The position numbers and the translations under genes were made by a program. Under the pieces are notes generated by a model that did not search any database, was not told where the DNA came from, and worked only from the letters and a program-made list of their open reading frames with translations. 64,000 nt of DNA from Aquanectria penicillioides (lineage: Eukaryota; Ascomycota; Sordariomycetes; Hypocreales; Nectriaceae). Positions 22,501 to 34,270 of the stretch are shown here, one piece after another (the stretch's first letter is position 1; each line of letters opens with the position of its first letter). The DNA is taken from contig PYIU01000006.1 of assembly GCA_003415625.1 (NCBI GenBank), positions 1,984,001 through 2,048,000 of the forward strand. The letters are read 5' to 3'.

Positions 22501-24587
22501 GGTGTCAAGCCCCTGTCAGCAGCTTGGGAACAGGGAGCTTAAAAAGAGGACCTTGTCAAGAGAGAAGCCGGGAGGATTCTAGCGCGCCTGGGCTTAGCGA
22601 AAATAGGAAGGTGGCGTTGGGTACTATGGCCACGCACAGGGCCTAGCTTGACGACATTGGCTTTGAGCTGGGAGGGTTATCTCTCCACAATGCCGAGACG
22701 TAACTACGTACGCAAGCTTCTGTCCGCGCTGGCTTATCGTACGTGGCCTGAGGAAAAAGGACGTGTTGGAATTGTAGTTTTCTCGCCATTCTATTGTTTT
22801 CGGTCATTGTATTCTCGGTTTCAAAGTGCTTGGTGCTTGGTACCGCCTTGATGAGGGGTGGTGGTCTTGTCTGGGAGCGGAAACATAGTGCCAAGCAGCC
22901 AAGCAGTTCCTGCATCTGTCGATGCTAATGCCACCGAAGAATATGCGATCGTATATCAGACAAAACCCCAGGATCAGCAGATGACTGCCCAAGGGGCGTA
23001 GCTCTTGGCCCCAACCACCATCCTTCTTTCACTTCGCCAAGTTCAGCCAAGACCTGGGCCTGTCCACGCGGCCGCCTCCTGCAACACGTTTCGGCGAGTC
23101 GGGTACACCCACGGAGCATTGGCACATGCATAGCATCGCGGGATTCTTTATCTTGGGCGATTTTCCGCCTCGATAGCGGCACCCGATTAACACCTGCTGC
23201 AACGTTGCCGGAACTTTTGCTTCCAGCCTTTGCGTCACCATACGATACTTGCCGGTTCCCCGCTGCCCTACTCGGCGTCTTTCTTGCTTCCTGGCTTGTG
23301 TCGAGCGCTTGTTTAATGGTTAAGAGGCCTGTAGATGGTTGAATAGTTCTTGGTTGCCTTCTTGGAATTGGGCTTATGGCGTCTCATAATTTTGAATACG
23401 GTAGCGATCGTCCGGGGTGGATTCGAATTCAGGCGGACACGAGATAGGCTTCGTTTATGAAGAGCTATATTAGGGGAACTTCTGGAAGAATTGGAAGTCC
23501 TGTATGGGTGTGAAGTGATGGGGAGGCTGCATACTTGACGCACGTTGGAGACGGCTCTCGCAAACGAGACCCCATACGGGGACCTCAGAGTAAACGGGTC
23601 GGCAAATAGCAACCGGTCGACGACAGGCCGGTATGAGGATTTCCAACTCAATTGAACAGTAATCCTTTCGCTGGACAGGCGGTCGACAGAAATTCGTGTC
23701 AACGTACCACTGCAATAACCGGTGGCCCATGTTGATTCGGCTGTCCCACAAACACCAAACAACCAGGTGCTACCCTGGCAGGCCACCATGAGGCAGCAAC
23801 GCCCGCAGGGAAACGATGAAGAAGGTGCCAATGTACCAAAATTGGAACGAAAATGGATCGCCTTTGAGCTATCAGGCGAAGAATGTGGATGACGGACTCA
23901 AACCAAGGTACATTTGGTAGGAGGTCGCTTGTTGGACGGGTAAGATACAGAGATGCCTAGGTAAGGTGGGTATGGGAGCCAAGAATCTCATAAGTGCCTG
24001 CCAAGTGCATGCCAAGTGTCAGTGTAAGCCAAATGCTTTGCAATTGAGGAAGGAGCCGTTGAACACGGAGAAAGTGTTGCCTTGCCTCCGATTCCTGCGG
24101 TGCTGCGGCATAGCCTCATTCGGGTTAGCCATCTTCCCTCCCCAAGAGCATCTGATATTCTTCCCGACATTCGGTCCAGCCCTTCACCTCGTTGAAAGAC
24201 CTTCTACTTTTGCCACTATCCTTGCCGACCGCGATACGCCACCCCAAAGGACCCAGACCCTGAAGTGCACGAGCTCACGTTCCAACACAAGCTCCTGGCC
24301 CATGTGGGTGGGTTGGGTGCACGCCCCGCTCCTTGTTGTCGTCGGCAGTCCCATTCATTCGCTCCTCGGCTGGCATTGGTGTGGTGACGGCGATCCCTCC
24401 CACGGTGCGGATCAGCCCTTTTTAGGTTACAGTTATAAAGGCCACGCCCCGGCGAGAGCTGTAGCACTGCCTCTCGTCTCCTGAGCTCTCTAGTCCCGAT
24501 CTCTCGTGGTGCTCGTTTAGACCAGATACTGTATCATTTCTGTGAAACCGCAGCTTGACTTTCAGAGAGAGAGGTTGATATTGGACC
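19530..24587. other. Gene-poor 5-kb region
   Basis: No convincing gene is present. The stretch 19790-19960 is extremely AT-rich. A short hairpin lies near 20089-20110. The open readings at 20225-20599, 20906-21190 and 23313-23831 on the minus strand have no recognisable features. The last few hundred bases are the promoter of the peptide transporter. It may be an old, mutated insertion site, but no terminal repeats were found by eye. Confidence 0.4.
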
Positions 24588-26624
24588 ATGGCGCCTACTG
24601 GTGATACAGCTGATCCCATTGCTGGAGCTGAGCTTCGAGCTGAGGTCATGGACGAGAAACGAGCCTCTTTGACCATTGAGAAGGATGTCCCACGCGCTCC
24701 CGAGAGTGGTGTTGTAGCCACCAGACACCTCAATGAGGACGGTTCGGAGCTTCCTACCCTCGAAGAGATGGCAACACTCAGACGAGTTCCAAATCACATT
24801 CCTCTTAAGCTCTTTACCATTGCATTCATCGAGTTATGTGAACGCTTCTCATACTACGGATGTACCGTCGTGTGTAAGTCCCGCCCACCCCCAGGCCCAC
24901 ATGCAATTGGTCGACTTGTTTGAAGCTGATAACTCCTCCAGTTACCAATTTCATCCAACAGCCTCTCCCCGAGGGCTCTACCACTGGTGCCATTGTCAAA
25001 GATGATGACCAAGCTGGTGTTCTTGGAATGGGTCAAAGAGCCTCCACTGGCATCACCACCTTCAACCAGTTTTGGCAATACTTTATGCCTCTCCTTGGTG
25101 CTTACGTTGCCGACCAGTATTGGGGACGTTACAAGACTATCTCGTGTGCTCTGGGCATAGACATCATCGGACACATCATCTTGATCATCTCTGCTATCCC
25201 TCCGGTCATCAAGAACAAGAGCGGCTCCCTAGCCACCATGATCATTGCCATCCTAACTATTGGCTTTGGAACTGGTGGCTTCAAGCCCAATGTTAACCCT
25301 CTGATCGTCGAACAGCTTGGAGAGCAGTACATGCATGTCAAGACTCTCGACTCTGGCGAGCGTGTCATTGTGGACCCGGCCGTTACGACGGAGCGGATTT
25401 ACAACTGGTTCTATTTCTCCATCAATGTTGGTGCCTTGATCGGCCAGATCACCAGTACGTCATCTACACCACCATTCTACAGATAATTGAAATACTAACG
25501 CAACCCAGTGGTCTACGCAGAAAAGTATTATGGTTTCTATCTTTCTTACCTTCTTCCTACAATTATGCTTTGTTTGTGCCCGATCGTTATGTGGTGGGGT
25601 CGGAAGCGGTACGAGCGAAGGGATCCTGGTGGTTCGCTCCTCGGGCCGGCACTCAAGACTTGGGCCCTTGCCCAAAAGGGCAGATGGTCTATTAACCCAT
25701 TCCAAACGTGGAAGAACATGCATGACGGTACCTTTTGGGAGAAGGTGAAGCCTTCTAGTTTCACTGATGAGACACGTCCCAAGTGGATGAACTTTGATGA
25801 TGCCTGGGTCGACGAGCTCGCCCGTGGATTTGCGGCATGTGCAGTCTTCTGCTGGTACCCCATCTTCTGGCTTTGCTACAACCAAAGTAGGTCTTCATAG
25901 TGCCGGTTTGGTAACTTGGCGCTGCTAACATATCCTGTTTAGTCAACAACAACCTCATCTCCCAAGCCGCGACTATGCAGTTGCATGGCGTCCCCAATGA
26001 TGTCTTGTCCAATCTCAACCCGTTTGCGCTTCTCATCTTCATCCCCTCAATGACTTTTTCATCTACCCCGCTCTGCGAAAGGCAGGCATCAGATTCACGC
26101 CCATCAAGAAGATCACGGCGGGTTTCTTTGTCGGGTGTGCCGCCATGATTTGGGCCACGATTGTTCAATACTACATCTACCAAAAGTCGGAATGTGGTGA
26201 CCACGCGGGCGGGGAGACTGCAAGCGGGGAGGACTGTGCGGTCGCTCCTATCAATGTGTGGGCTCAGACGGGGTCGTACGTCCTGATTGCACTCGCGGAA
26301 GTCTTCGCCTCCATCACATCCCTGGAGTATGCATTCTCAAAGGCTCCAAAGAACATGAGATCCATGGTCCAGGCCGTGTCTCTTTTCATGACTGCCTTCT
26401 CAGCTGCTCTCGGCCAGGCCCTTGTTGGTCTTGCGGAGGACCCGCTGCTTATCTGGAACTACGGCCTCGTGGCGATTCTCGCCTTCATTGCGGGTACCTG
26501 CTTCTGGTTCCAGTTCCGTCACTTGGATCATGTCGAAGATGACCTTAACGTGCTGCCGGAGGGTCGTGCGGGAGTGACTGCGGATGAGGAGAACAAGTAC
26601 GATTTGAAAGGAAATGACAATTAG
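24588..26624 (+). CDS. PTR2: PTR2-type proton-coupled peptide transporter (one frame break)
   Basis: Four exons (24588-24873, 24942-25454, 25509-25886, 25943-26624) encode about 619 aa, typical for fungal PTR2. POT-family marks include FIELCERFSYYGCTVVFTNF (helix 1), GAYVADQYWGRYKTI (helix 2-3), GTGGFKPNVNPLIVEQ and IYNWFYFSINVGALIGQ. The FNQFWQYFMPLLGA block and the LNPFALLIFIP block of helix 7 are also present. POT carriers import di- and tripeptides with protons at the plasma membrane. Exon 4 breaks at the C run 26043-26046: the upstream frame ends in helix 7, and the family sequence (NDFFIYPALRKAGIRF) resumes one frame over and stays open to the stop. One more C restores it. It converges on a nitrogen repressor gene, which fits nitrogen-source regulation. 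Confidence 0.92.
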
Positions 26625-26766
26625 TGGGATGCAACGCAACAACCCTTGGGCCGGGAGGACTCTCGGTTCCTGACGAGTCAAGTTTTTACATCATGTTGAG
26701 ATACCAATTGATAATTTGTGCTTCTAACCCGAGAGGCAGAGCAGGGGGGGATTAAGGGCTAATTGG

Positions 26767-26771
26767 GGAGG

Positions 26772-26804
<33 letters not shown>

Positions 26805-26812
26805 GGAGGGAG
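26767..26812. repeat. GA microsatellite
   Basis: An imperfect purine tract, mostly (GA)n with GGGA interruptions, lies about 140 bp after the peptide transporter stop. Confidence 0.8.
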
Positions 26813-27560
26813 AAGGGATGATTGTTTGGTGTGTCAATGCTTGATAATGGCAAGGGCTTGCTCAAATAGTCCTATCCCTTCAGTATTTTGCTCTAGGCTC
26901 TTCAAGCCTCTTCGGGCGGGCCCCCTGCTTTGTTATTACCTTCTTATTACTAGTTACTCGTATCAAACGGTGACATATCCCCTCATCCTTCTCCAGAGTC
27001 TAGAACCAATCCTCTCCGCGGGTAGGCTTCCCGTGCGGGGGTCCAAGACTTCATCCGCGGGCGATAAGTTGGCGATAACAAGCCGAGCCAACACCCTGTC
27101 CTACCATGCCATGCCATGTCATAACCCCAAAAGCCCGCTTTGCCAAAAGAAACAAACCCCCGCCCCTCCCCATCAGTAATCATGTACCGTAAAATAAGAG
27201 AATACCTGCCAAGGCATCAAGCTGCCCACGGTGGGCTTCGGAGAAGCTGTGCTCAGTCAAGTCGGTGGCTAATTTTCAGATAACTAGCTGATGCTAAACT
27301 GATTTCAACAATCATAGGAAAACCCGCTAATGCAATGCCTAAAAGACGTTGGTTTTTATCTTAGCTAATGAATGAAGGGTTAGATATAAACACATTGTAT
27401 CCGTATTACTCTTAGGTTATGGCGCATGTTGTCTGTACCTCCCTAACCTCCCTGACTTACCTACCAGCCTACCAGCTAGCCTATCTACCTACATACCTAC
27501 CTACCTAGGTAATTTAGTTATCTGCCCGCCCGCGTGCGTCCACCGTGAGAAGCAAAGCCA

Positions 27561-27563
27561 CAG

Positions 27564-27594
<31 letters not shown>

Positions 27595-27600
27595 CAGAGA
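27561..27600. repeat. GCCAGA hexamer repeat
   Basis: Six to seven near-perfect tandem copies of a 6-bp unit. No coding gene is supported across it. Confidence 0.85.
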
Positions 27601-28536
27601 GGGAGCGGGAGAGAGAGCCCACAAAGCGCGGGCCTCGAGCCATCCCGCGCCAGCGCCTTGACCCTCTGGCGCGCGCGCGCTCTCACCCTCGCCCTTATCC
27701 CACACCCCGGTCTGCCGCTCGCATGCTCGCTCGCTCCCCCACGTCGCCCTGCTTTTCTTTTTGTCTCTCCCTTACCACACTCGGACCCGAAACAGCGACA
27801 ATAAACACACAACCCCACGCGGCCTGCGGGCGGTGACAGGCGGGGGATTGGGAAAGCGGGAGAGCGTGAGAAGAGGACGATGACGGACAAGAAGAGAAAC
27901 AAGGCCACGGCCACGGGCACAGGGCACACGACGGGGAAGAGGAGGAGGCGTGGCGGATTTGTGCGAGGCTGAGTGGGTGCCGCCCAGTATAAGAAGGTTG
28001 GGCCCCAGACCGATGCTTTCTGGTGAGACACTCGAGATGCTGGATATTCCACCTCGCTTCAATCCCCCCGACATGGTTTGTGCCTCTATTTTCCATCTCT
28101 CCAGTGATCGATTCTCTTTTTCCCCCTTCAAATTGAAGTGAAATTTTTTCTTCTTTTTTCTTTTTTTCCCCCGTCTCCATCTTTCAAATTTATTAATAAA
28201 TTCCCCCACACCCCGCCCATACCCATCGCATTCCCTTCCTCCCCCGAGAAGTAGCTTCGATTGATAAGTGCACATTTTTAAGGGGGGGGGGGGGAAGAAA
28301 ACAACTGTACGACCGCAAGGGTTGGGATGGTCAAGGCCAAGGGAATCCCGGCACCGCTTGACCACGCGGCGGTCGGAGAGCCAACTTGACATGGGACAAG
28401 GAAGCGGGCAAGGGATCGATTATTTCGCAGTCCAGGTTTCCCTCGTTGGACTTCCTCTCTCCCTCTCTTTCTCTCTCTCTCTCCCTCCCCCCCCCCTTCC
28501 ACTCCCATGCGTCTCCGGATTTCCGACACCAGCTCG

Positions 28537-28619
28537 TTATCAGGCCATTGCCCGCCGGCTGATAAGCGATAATGCATCATAAGATAGGATATATCGCTCG
28601 CTGAGCATATCACGATAAG
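28537..28619. promoter_or_regulatory. Cluster of GATA cores
   Basis: Within about 83 bp there are eight GATA cores on both strands: TTATC at 28537, GATAAG at 28561, GATA at 28568, 28583, 28588 and 28614, and TATC at 28592 and 28608. Chance would give less than one. Fungal GATA factors such as AreA/NIT2 bind paired sites like these. The position is between convergent genes, downstream of both. Confidence 0.45.
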
Positions 28620-29195
28620 CGCGGGAACCCGTCGCATTGTCCAGACCGCCGTCAGCGCCGCCGTCCCGTTCAAAACCCGGATTGGACGAGTGGCTCCTTG
28701 CCTTGCACACTCAACATTGCTGCTTCAAGACAAGCCACGGAAGCACCCTCCTTGTCCTAGACCAACGAGACATGGCACAAGCGAAGCAAGAGAAGGAACA
28801 GTCAAAAGTTTGCTGATTCGTTTCGTTATATTTCCTTCTTTTTCTCTTAATTTTTTTCCTCTTCAAAAATGTCCTCCCATCAACCAGCCATGAATATTTC
28901 ATTCCCAGACCAAACCACCATATGACGCCTCCAAAAGGACAACAGACAAAGAACAGGCCTGGACCCCCAGCCCCAATAATCAACACAACTCCGCTCCGCC
29001 AAATGCAATCGCCGTCCAATCCAATCAACCCCCCATTCCGTCCCTATGCTTTGGACTTCCCAGGATCTGAGCTGGATCTCCTTGTTTTTTGTGTGTTCTC
29101 TCCCCTTCTCATTTTATCTTTCCCGTCTTTTTTAAAATTTCACCAAACTTCCGAGAATATTATCAGGTATGCCTCCCAAGTGGAAGGCAACCTCA

Positions 29196-30578
29196 TCACG
29201 CCAACCACTCCTCTTCATCTCGCTTGCGGCCTCTCATGATAAGCACGTCATCGTTATCATCGTCACTGTCGTCATCTTCGTCGTTGTTGATTCTTAGTTG
29301 CTCGACCGAGGTGACGGTAGCGTGAATGTCTTCGTCGTCTTCCTCATCCTCCAGCATCCAAGTCAAGCCGTTGGCCTCCTCTTCCAGAGGGAACATCTCC
29401 CTGGCGTACTCCTCGATTCCTCGGGGTCCCTCCCACAGCTCGAGGGCCTCGCTCGGGCAGCTAATCTCCAGCCTGGGGTCGCCAAAGTAAGAGGGCTGCT
29501 TTCGGGGGTCCTTCTCGTCGGGGCTGAAAAGCTTCTCGAGACCGACAAGCTGTTCTCGGTAGCCCACTGGGATTCTGACTTTGATCTCGATGGGGCCCCG
29601 GACATAACGCACAGGGCGGCCGAGGCCTCGGGCGAAGAGCTTACAGGCCTCTCTGGGAGTCAGGTACTCGTATGCAAGTGCGATACGTTCCCCATTCCAC
29701 TTGGATGGCCCGTCCTTGAAGATTTGCAAAATAGCGGGTCCCACATCATGCTCAGCATCTAACCAGGGCAGCTTGGCATCCTCGTGGAAAGGTGCTTGCC
29801 ACCTGAAAGAGCCGTCTTTCTGGAGCTCCATGCAGAATAGGGGGTACTGAAGGGATGTGAAGTTGTTGTTGTAGATGCCCGTGTACACAAAAGTGGCGGG
29901 TAGGCCTAGCTGTCGCACGTATCGCTCAACCTCATGCTTGGCGGCCCACAGAGGCAGTGATGGCCACTCCGGGTTGTAAGCGGCGTGGTCCGGCATGGAC
30001 GAGTAGACATAATGTTGGACACCGGCACGCTTTGCGGCGTCGGCGATGGCCTTTCCGATTTGAATCTCATCGCCGTAGAAGGTGGTGTTGATAAACGCAA
30101 GCTGAGCTCCGCGGAACAGATTTGTGATCAATTCATAGTTGACCCCGACACCTGCGAGAGGGCCGTGCTTGGTGACGTCGCGATTCGCCTCGGAGGGTGC
30201 GTGCCTGGTATAGAGCTCGCCGACGAAGACGGTGACATTGGGGTTGCCTGACACCTCAGCAGCGACGACACCTTCGAGATTCCTCAACTGAGCGCGGACA
30301 TGATAGCCAACGGCGGTAGCGACACGGATGAGGGACGCTGCCTGCCTGCCGCTGGCATTGATGACAGCGATGGTTTTGTCGGGGTTTGACATGAGCCTCT
30401 TCGGTGGACGGAAAGTAAGGGAGTTGTTTCGTGAGTTGGCAAGAGGGGAGGACTCGGAGTAAGAAGATCGAGAGTGTTTGTGTTGCTTGCGGAGGACAGT
30501 GGTGGTGTTTGTGGTCTGGTCGCCGGGGATTCGGATAGGGATGCTGGCGGTCATGGACCCGTTTAGTTGAGCGGGCAT
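29196..30578 (-). CDS. nmr1: NmrA/Nmr1 nitrogen metabolite repressor
   Basis: A single exon encodes 460 aa, close to Neurospora NMR and Aspergillus NmrA. The start is the first ATG (MPAQLNGSM) at 30578. After a ~60-aa Ser/Thr-rich leader comes PPKRLMSNPDKTIAVINASG, then an atypical dinucleotide-fold (AVINASGRQAASLIRVA) of the NmrA branch of the short-chain dehydrogenase superfamily. HYVYSSMPDHAAYN and YTGIYNNNF follow. The usual catalytic Tyr-x3-Lys is not evident, as expected of a regulator, not an enzyme. The last ~45 residues are very acidic (DEDDDSDDDNDD) then basic (MRGRKR). The protein senses NAD and binds the GATA activator AreA/NIT2 to limit nitrogen-scavenging genes when ammonium or glutamine is plentiful. 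It converges on a peptide transporter, a likely AreA target. Confidence 0.93.
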   Translation of the reverse strand: MPAQLNGSMTASIPIRIPGDQTTNTTTVLRKQHKHSRSSYSESSPLANSRNNSLTFRPPKRLMSNPDKTIAVINASGRQAASLIRVATAVGYHVRAQLRNLEGVVAAEVSGNPNVTVFVGELYTRHAPSEANRDVTKHGPLAGVGVNYELITNLFRGAQLAFINTTFYGDEIQIGKAIADAAKRAGVQHYVYSSMPDHAAYNPEWPSLPLWAAKHEVERYVRQLGLPATFVYTGIYNNNFTSLQYPLFCMELQKDGSFRWQAPFHEDAKLPWLDAEHDVGPAILQIFKDGPSKWNGERIALAYEYLTPREACKLFARGLGRPVRYVRGPIEIKVRIPVGYREQLVGLEKLFSPDEKDPRKQPSYFGDPRLEISCPSEALELWEGPRGIEEYAREMFPLEEEANGLTWMLEDEEDDEDIHATVTSVEQLRINNDEDDDSDDDNDDVLIMRGRKRDEEEWLA

Positions 30579-30639
30579 AATAGCGCGTTGGCTCACAGCA
30601 AAGGAGGAGGAGGGGATTCGCAGACGATCGAAGCGCGCG

Positions 30640-30670
<31 letters not shown>

Positions 30671-30682
30671 ATCTCTCTCTCG
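30640..30682. repeat. CT microsatellite in nmr leader
   Basis: About 40 bases of nearly pure CT dinucleotide lie 60-100 bp upstream of the nmr ATG, reading as GA on the gene's strand. It probably falls in the promoter or leader. Confidence 0.8.
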
Positions 30683-31703
30683 ATCGAAGTGGAATTCCAA
30701 AAGGGCCCAGTTGGCAGCAGGGTTTTATCTGTCGGACGAGGACGTCGGGGCGAGATTCGGATGGCCGGTGGGGAGGACGGAGCAAAGACGACCACAGAAG
30801 TTCATGGGACAGCGACAGACGGCAGAGGGCAGTACGTAAAACGAACGTATGGCGGTGGATCAGGGAGCGCCGTGGGCGAGAGAACCGGCCAATGCAGGTG
30901 CAGCAACGGAATCAGCAGCGCAGGATGCGGCAGTAGTCGCAGAGGTAGTTAGGTTGGCCGGGGGTTAGAGGAGGTGGGGGATGGGATAGAATGGGTATCG
31001 CTGAACAGGAGTGAGGGGGGGAGGAGTTTGAGAAAGAGGTAGAAGAAGGGGAGAACAGAAGGATAAAGGGAAGAGGAAAAGAAAAAAAAAAGAGAGGGCA
31101 AAGACACCAGACGAGGGAGGTCACGATGCTTGCGTCGCGGCGTTGCGGCCGGCTCGTGCTCAGGTGTGCACGCCTCTTCGAAGCGTGTGGATTTGAAGTC
31201 CGGTCAACGCGGGGCCAGAGCAGGAGGGGAAAGGGAGAGTGGCCCAGGGGTCGACGAGGTAGAGGGCGCAGAAAAAAAGAGAAACCCTGGTCCGTGGGTG
31301 TAGAAAGTGGACTGCGGATTATGGACGCTGGGTGGGCTCGCCGTGTGATGTGGGTGAAGGTGGATTTCGGGGGAGGGGCGTCTTTTTGAGAACTTGGCCT
31401 CGAAGAGTTCTAGTACGAAGCGGAGTCCAAGGAAGTTAGGGTAAGGCAAGTCGACCAGCAAGGAGAAGAAGAACGGGATGCCAAGGACGAAAAAGGTGAG
31501 GAGGTTCGAGTTGATTGTTTCCACACGTGCGCCTATGCGGGCTCGGCGGCTCTCGTTTAACGGGTGAGGTGAGAAGTGATGGGCTGAGAGAAGTTGATTC
31601 GAGCAGGGTCGGGCAGAGTCAAGCAAAAAGCAAAGGGGACCCGTTGCGCCGGGGAGGGCCGATCTCTGTCAGTGATGAAATAAATATAAGGCAAGGTAGG
31701 ATG

Positions 31704-31732
31704 CGTTGCGGTGCGGTGCGGTGCGGTGCGTG
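31704..31732. repeat. GGTGC pentamer repeat
   Basis: Five tandem copies of a 5-bp unit (GCGGT register) upstream of nmr. Confidence 0.8.
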
Positions 31733-34209
31733 CTCTGCGTGCGCTGCTTGCTGTCTGGTTGCGTTGGGTCGTGGATTATGGGTGTTATTGAGTCGGTGTG
31801 TGGGGAGTGCGCGGGTGGTGTATGGTGTATGTATATTTGCGGGAGTGGTGTAGGAATAGCAGGCGTAGGAGTAGTAATAGCGCACGATTGTACGTAGCGA
31901 GAGCAGCGTGGCAGGTAGGTGGTATTGCGACACGGATGGGCAACAAGGGAAAGGAAGGGCAAAGGAAAAAAAAAAAAGGGTATAGCGACGAGCTAAGGAA
32001 GGAATCGAGGCCAAGCGTCAAGCCTCCCAAGGAATAAACGGCAAGGTTCCAGATCTGGGGCCGAAGGCAGATGAGGCGTGTTGGCGCTGCGATTGATGGT
32101 GTTGAGACGGCGCGGGAGATCAAAAACCAGACCAGGCCGAACAAGAACAAGCACCAAAGCGAGACCGGCCCGGTGAGGAAGAACCTTGATGAGGTATCTC
32201 TGGGGTTTTTGCGGTAGTGGGATCCCGGGACCCGGAGTGATAGAATTCTGGAATTCTGCAATTTTTCTCTCCGTTGAGGACGAGACAGTTGATGTTTGTC
32301 CTGTCTGTTCGTGACTCGAGGGTGCGCGCGCTGGTATAGTAGGGATGTCAATCGTCCCCCCTGTTCGTCGTCTCTCTTTGTTACCTCCGTGCTTCGGTGT
32401 ACTTTGCGTGCGTGGTAACTGATAACGACTTGGGCCGAGTTACAGTCTGCCACGCCCTGTTCAGGGTCGACAGCTAGATTGGGACTGGTCGGTGACGTGA
32501 TGGGGGAAGGCGACGAATGACAGTGCGCCAGCCACCGTTATCAATCAAGTAAAACTGCCCTTCTTTTTCTTCTGCGTGGCTCTTCTCACTTTACTTGCCT
32601 TTCGCGAGCAGTAGGCCGTTTCTGTTTTTGGCGGGGTACAGAGGTACCAGCTCGACGTCAGTGGGCGAGGATGCTGGGGGGCTCCTCTGGTTTTGTCTTG
32701 TTTCTTTGCTTTTGGGCTGCGGCACTTGAGCAGCGAAAATGTCGGATGAGATGGGGGAGGGGGATGGGTTGACTGTGGATGTGGATGTACAGTATGTGGA
32801 TGCAGGTGCATGAGCAGGGGAGTGAGCATAAGACGGCCGACAGTCAAGAGTCGGTCGGTAATCGGAGGGGAACCCGAGCAAGATTGGAAAAGGTCGCAGA
32901 GAGGGGAAATGGGAAGAAGATGGAGAAAGCTGGGGGATCACACTGAGCGAACTGGGGTCAATGTAAAGGGAACCTCGGGAACGCAGAGGAACACGCGGTT
33001 GAGATGGGAGATGGGAAGGGGAGGGGAAATAGCAGCGATTGCGGATGCCAATGTGTGGGAGAGATAACGGGGAATTTTGCTCAAGCGCCAGAGCCAGAAT
33101 CAGACATTGCCAGAAGGAGCAACCTGATCAACATCGCTCGACAGGCCCCCTGTCCCGTCGTCGCCCAGAGCTGCCCAGGCCCCAGGGTCGAATGTCCTTG
33201 TAGCATGTACTACAGGTTTTGCCAGATGCAGCAATAACGCGAAAACTCAAGCAACGCAGCTCCCAGTTCCTTCTCTCCCTCCCTGGCTCTAACCTATCTC
33301 ATACGCTTGCGCTTGCGCCCACTTCCGAACGGGCGTGCAGAGTGAGGAGGCACTGACTCTGACAACACTCGGTGCCCAGATGGTGCACTCGGTCCAGGTG
33401 ACCTGGGCTCATAAGCCTTAGCCGTGACCGACTGATAACGATCCGGCAAGGAACCCCAGGAAAATCCGTACTAAAACAACCTTGATTAGGTATGTTAGGC
33501 GCTTGAGCAAATCTCCCACGACACTGCCGCCACGACTTGCGACAGAGATTGAGCTAGCCATCCATCACCTGCCCTGCCGGTGAATCAGTCTACGACTCAG
33601 CTCCAGGGGCTCCGTCTCGACTCAATCTTCCATAGCAAGCCTATTTTTACGCTTTGCCGAAGCCCAGAGCAGCCCAGCGCACGCTTTCCCTTCGCCGCCC
33701 ATCCGCCTGTCCGCCCACCCCGGGTTCCTTCCCGGCCTCGTGGTACTTGCACGCTCGGCGCGGTACTCCGTACCTGCCTCTGTGCAATACTTCCACCCCT
33801 TCCGTCTACCGTCTGCGCGTGCGAAGAAGCTTGGACGCTCTAGTGCCTGCCGCGCACACTCCCCCTCCCACCCCTCCCACACCACACCCCCGGACCCTCG
33901 GCTCCTTATCAGTACATCCATTTTGGTATCTTTTTCTTCTTCCTCAACTCGTCCATGCCCTTCCGCCATGGGGAAAAAATCAAGAGACTGCCAGTCAAGA
34001 GAGGGGGGGAGAGTCAGAAAAGGGCTGATGGTGTCTTTTTTTACCCCAGTCGACGCCTCCAGTCCGTCCCCCGCTTCTCGTCAATGATCCAATGCTGCAG
34101 ACCCTCCGCTCTTCTCAACCGTCCACTGTAGTCGCATGGGCATGTCATTCAAATCGTCCTAGGAAGGCCGGCCACCTGCGAGTGCTGGCCTGTCGTGAGA
34201 ATACCTTAC

Positions 34210-34270
34210 CCTCCTCTCCTTTCCTCTCCTCTCATCTCTTCTCCTCTCATCTCCTCTCCTCTCCTCTCCC
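34210..34270. repeat. TCTCC-type pyrimidine repeat
   Basis: A 60-base pyrimidine tract built from CTCTC and TCTCC units, in the gene-free region. Confidence 0.75.

Larger units (their letters stand above)
26625..29195. other. Convergent intergenic with simple repeats and GATA cluster
   Basis: The 2.6 kb between two convergent 3' ends is longer than needed for terminators. It holds a GA-rich microsatellite, CTAC-type repeats near 27470-27510, a GCCAGA hexamer array, a 13-base G run (28282-28294), a CT-rich tract (28445-28500) and a GATA-core cluster. No protein gene is supported. Confidence 0.5.

Noticed and set aside
23313..23831. 172-codon minus-strand reading, possible small secreted Cys-containing protein
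   Set aside because: The N-terminus is not a good signal peptide, an overlapping reading in another frame is as plausible, and no conserved feature is seen.
24588..26624. PTR2 as a pseudogene
   Set aside because: Only one base is missing, the rest is fully conserved, and four other genes here show the same single-base loss, so an assembly error is likelier.
27501..28392. Long overlapping minus-strand readings between PTR2 and nmr
   Set aside because: They are driven by the GCCAGA repeat and purine/pyrimidine bias (LALALA-type peptides), not by coding constraint.
31785..32453. 222-codon minus-strand reading upstream of nmr
   Set aside because: It covers simple repeats and a homopolymer and has no protein-like pattern.
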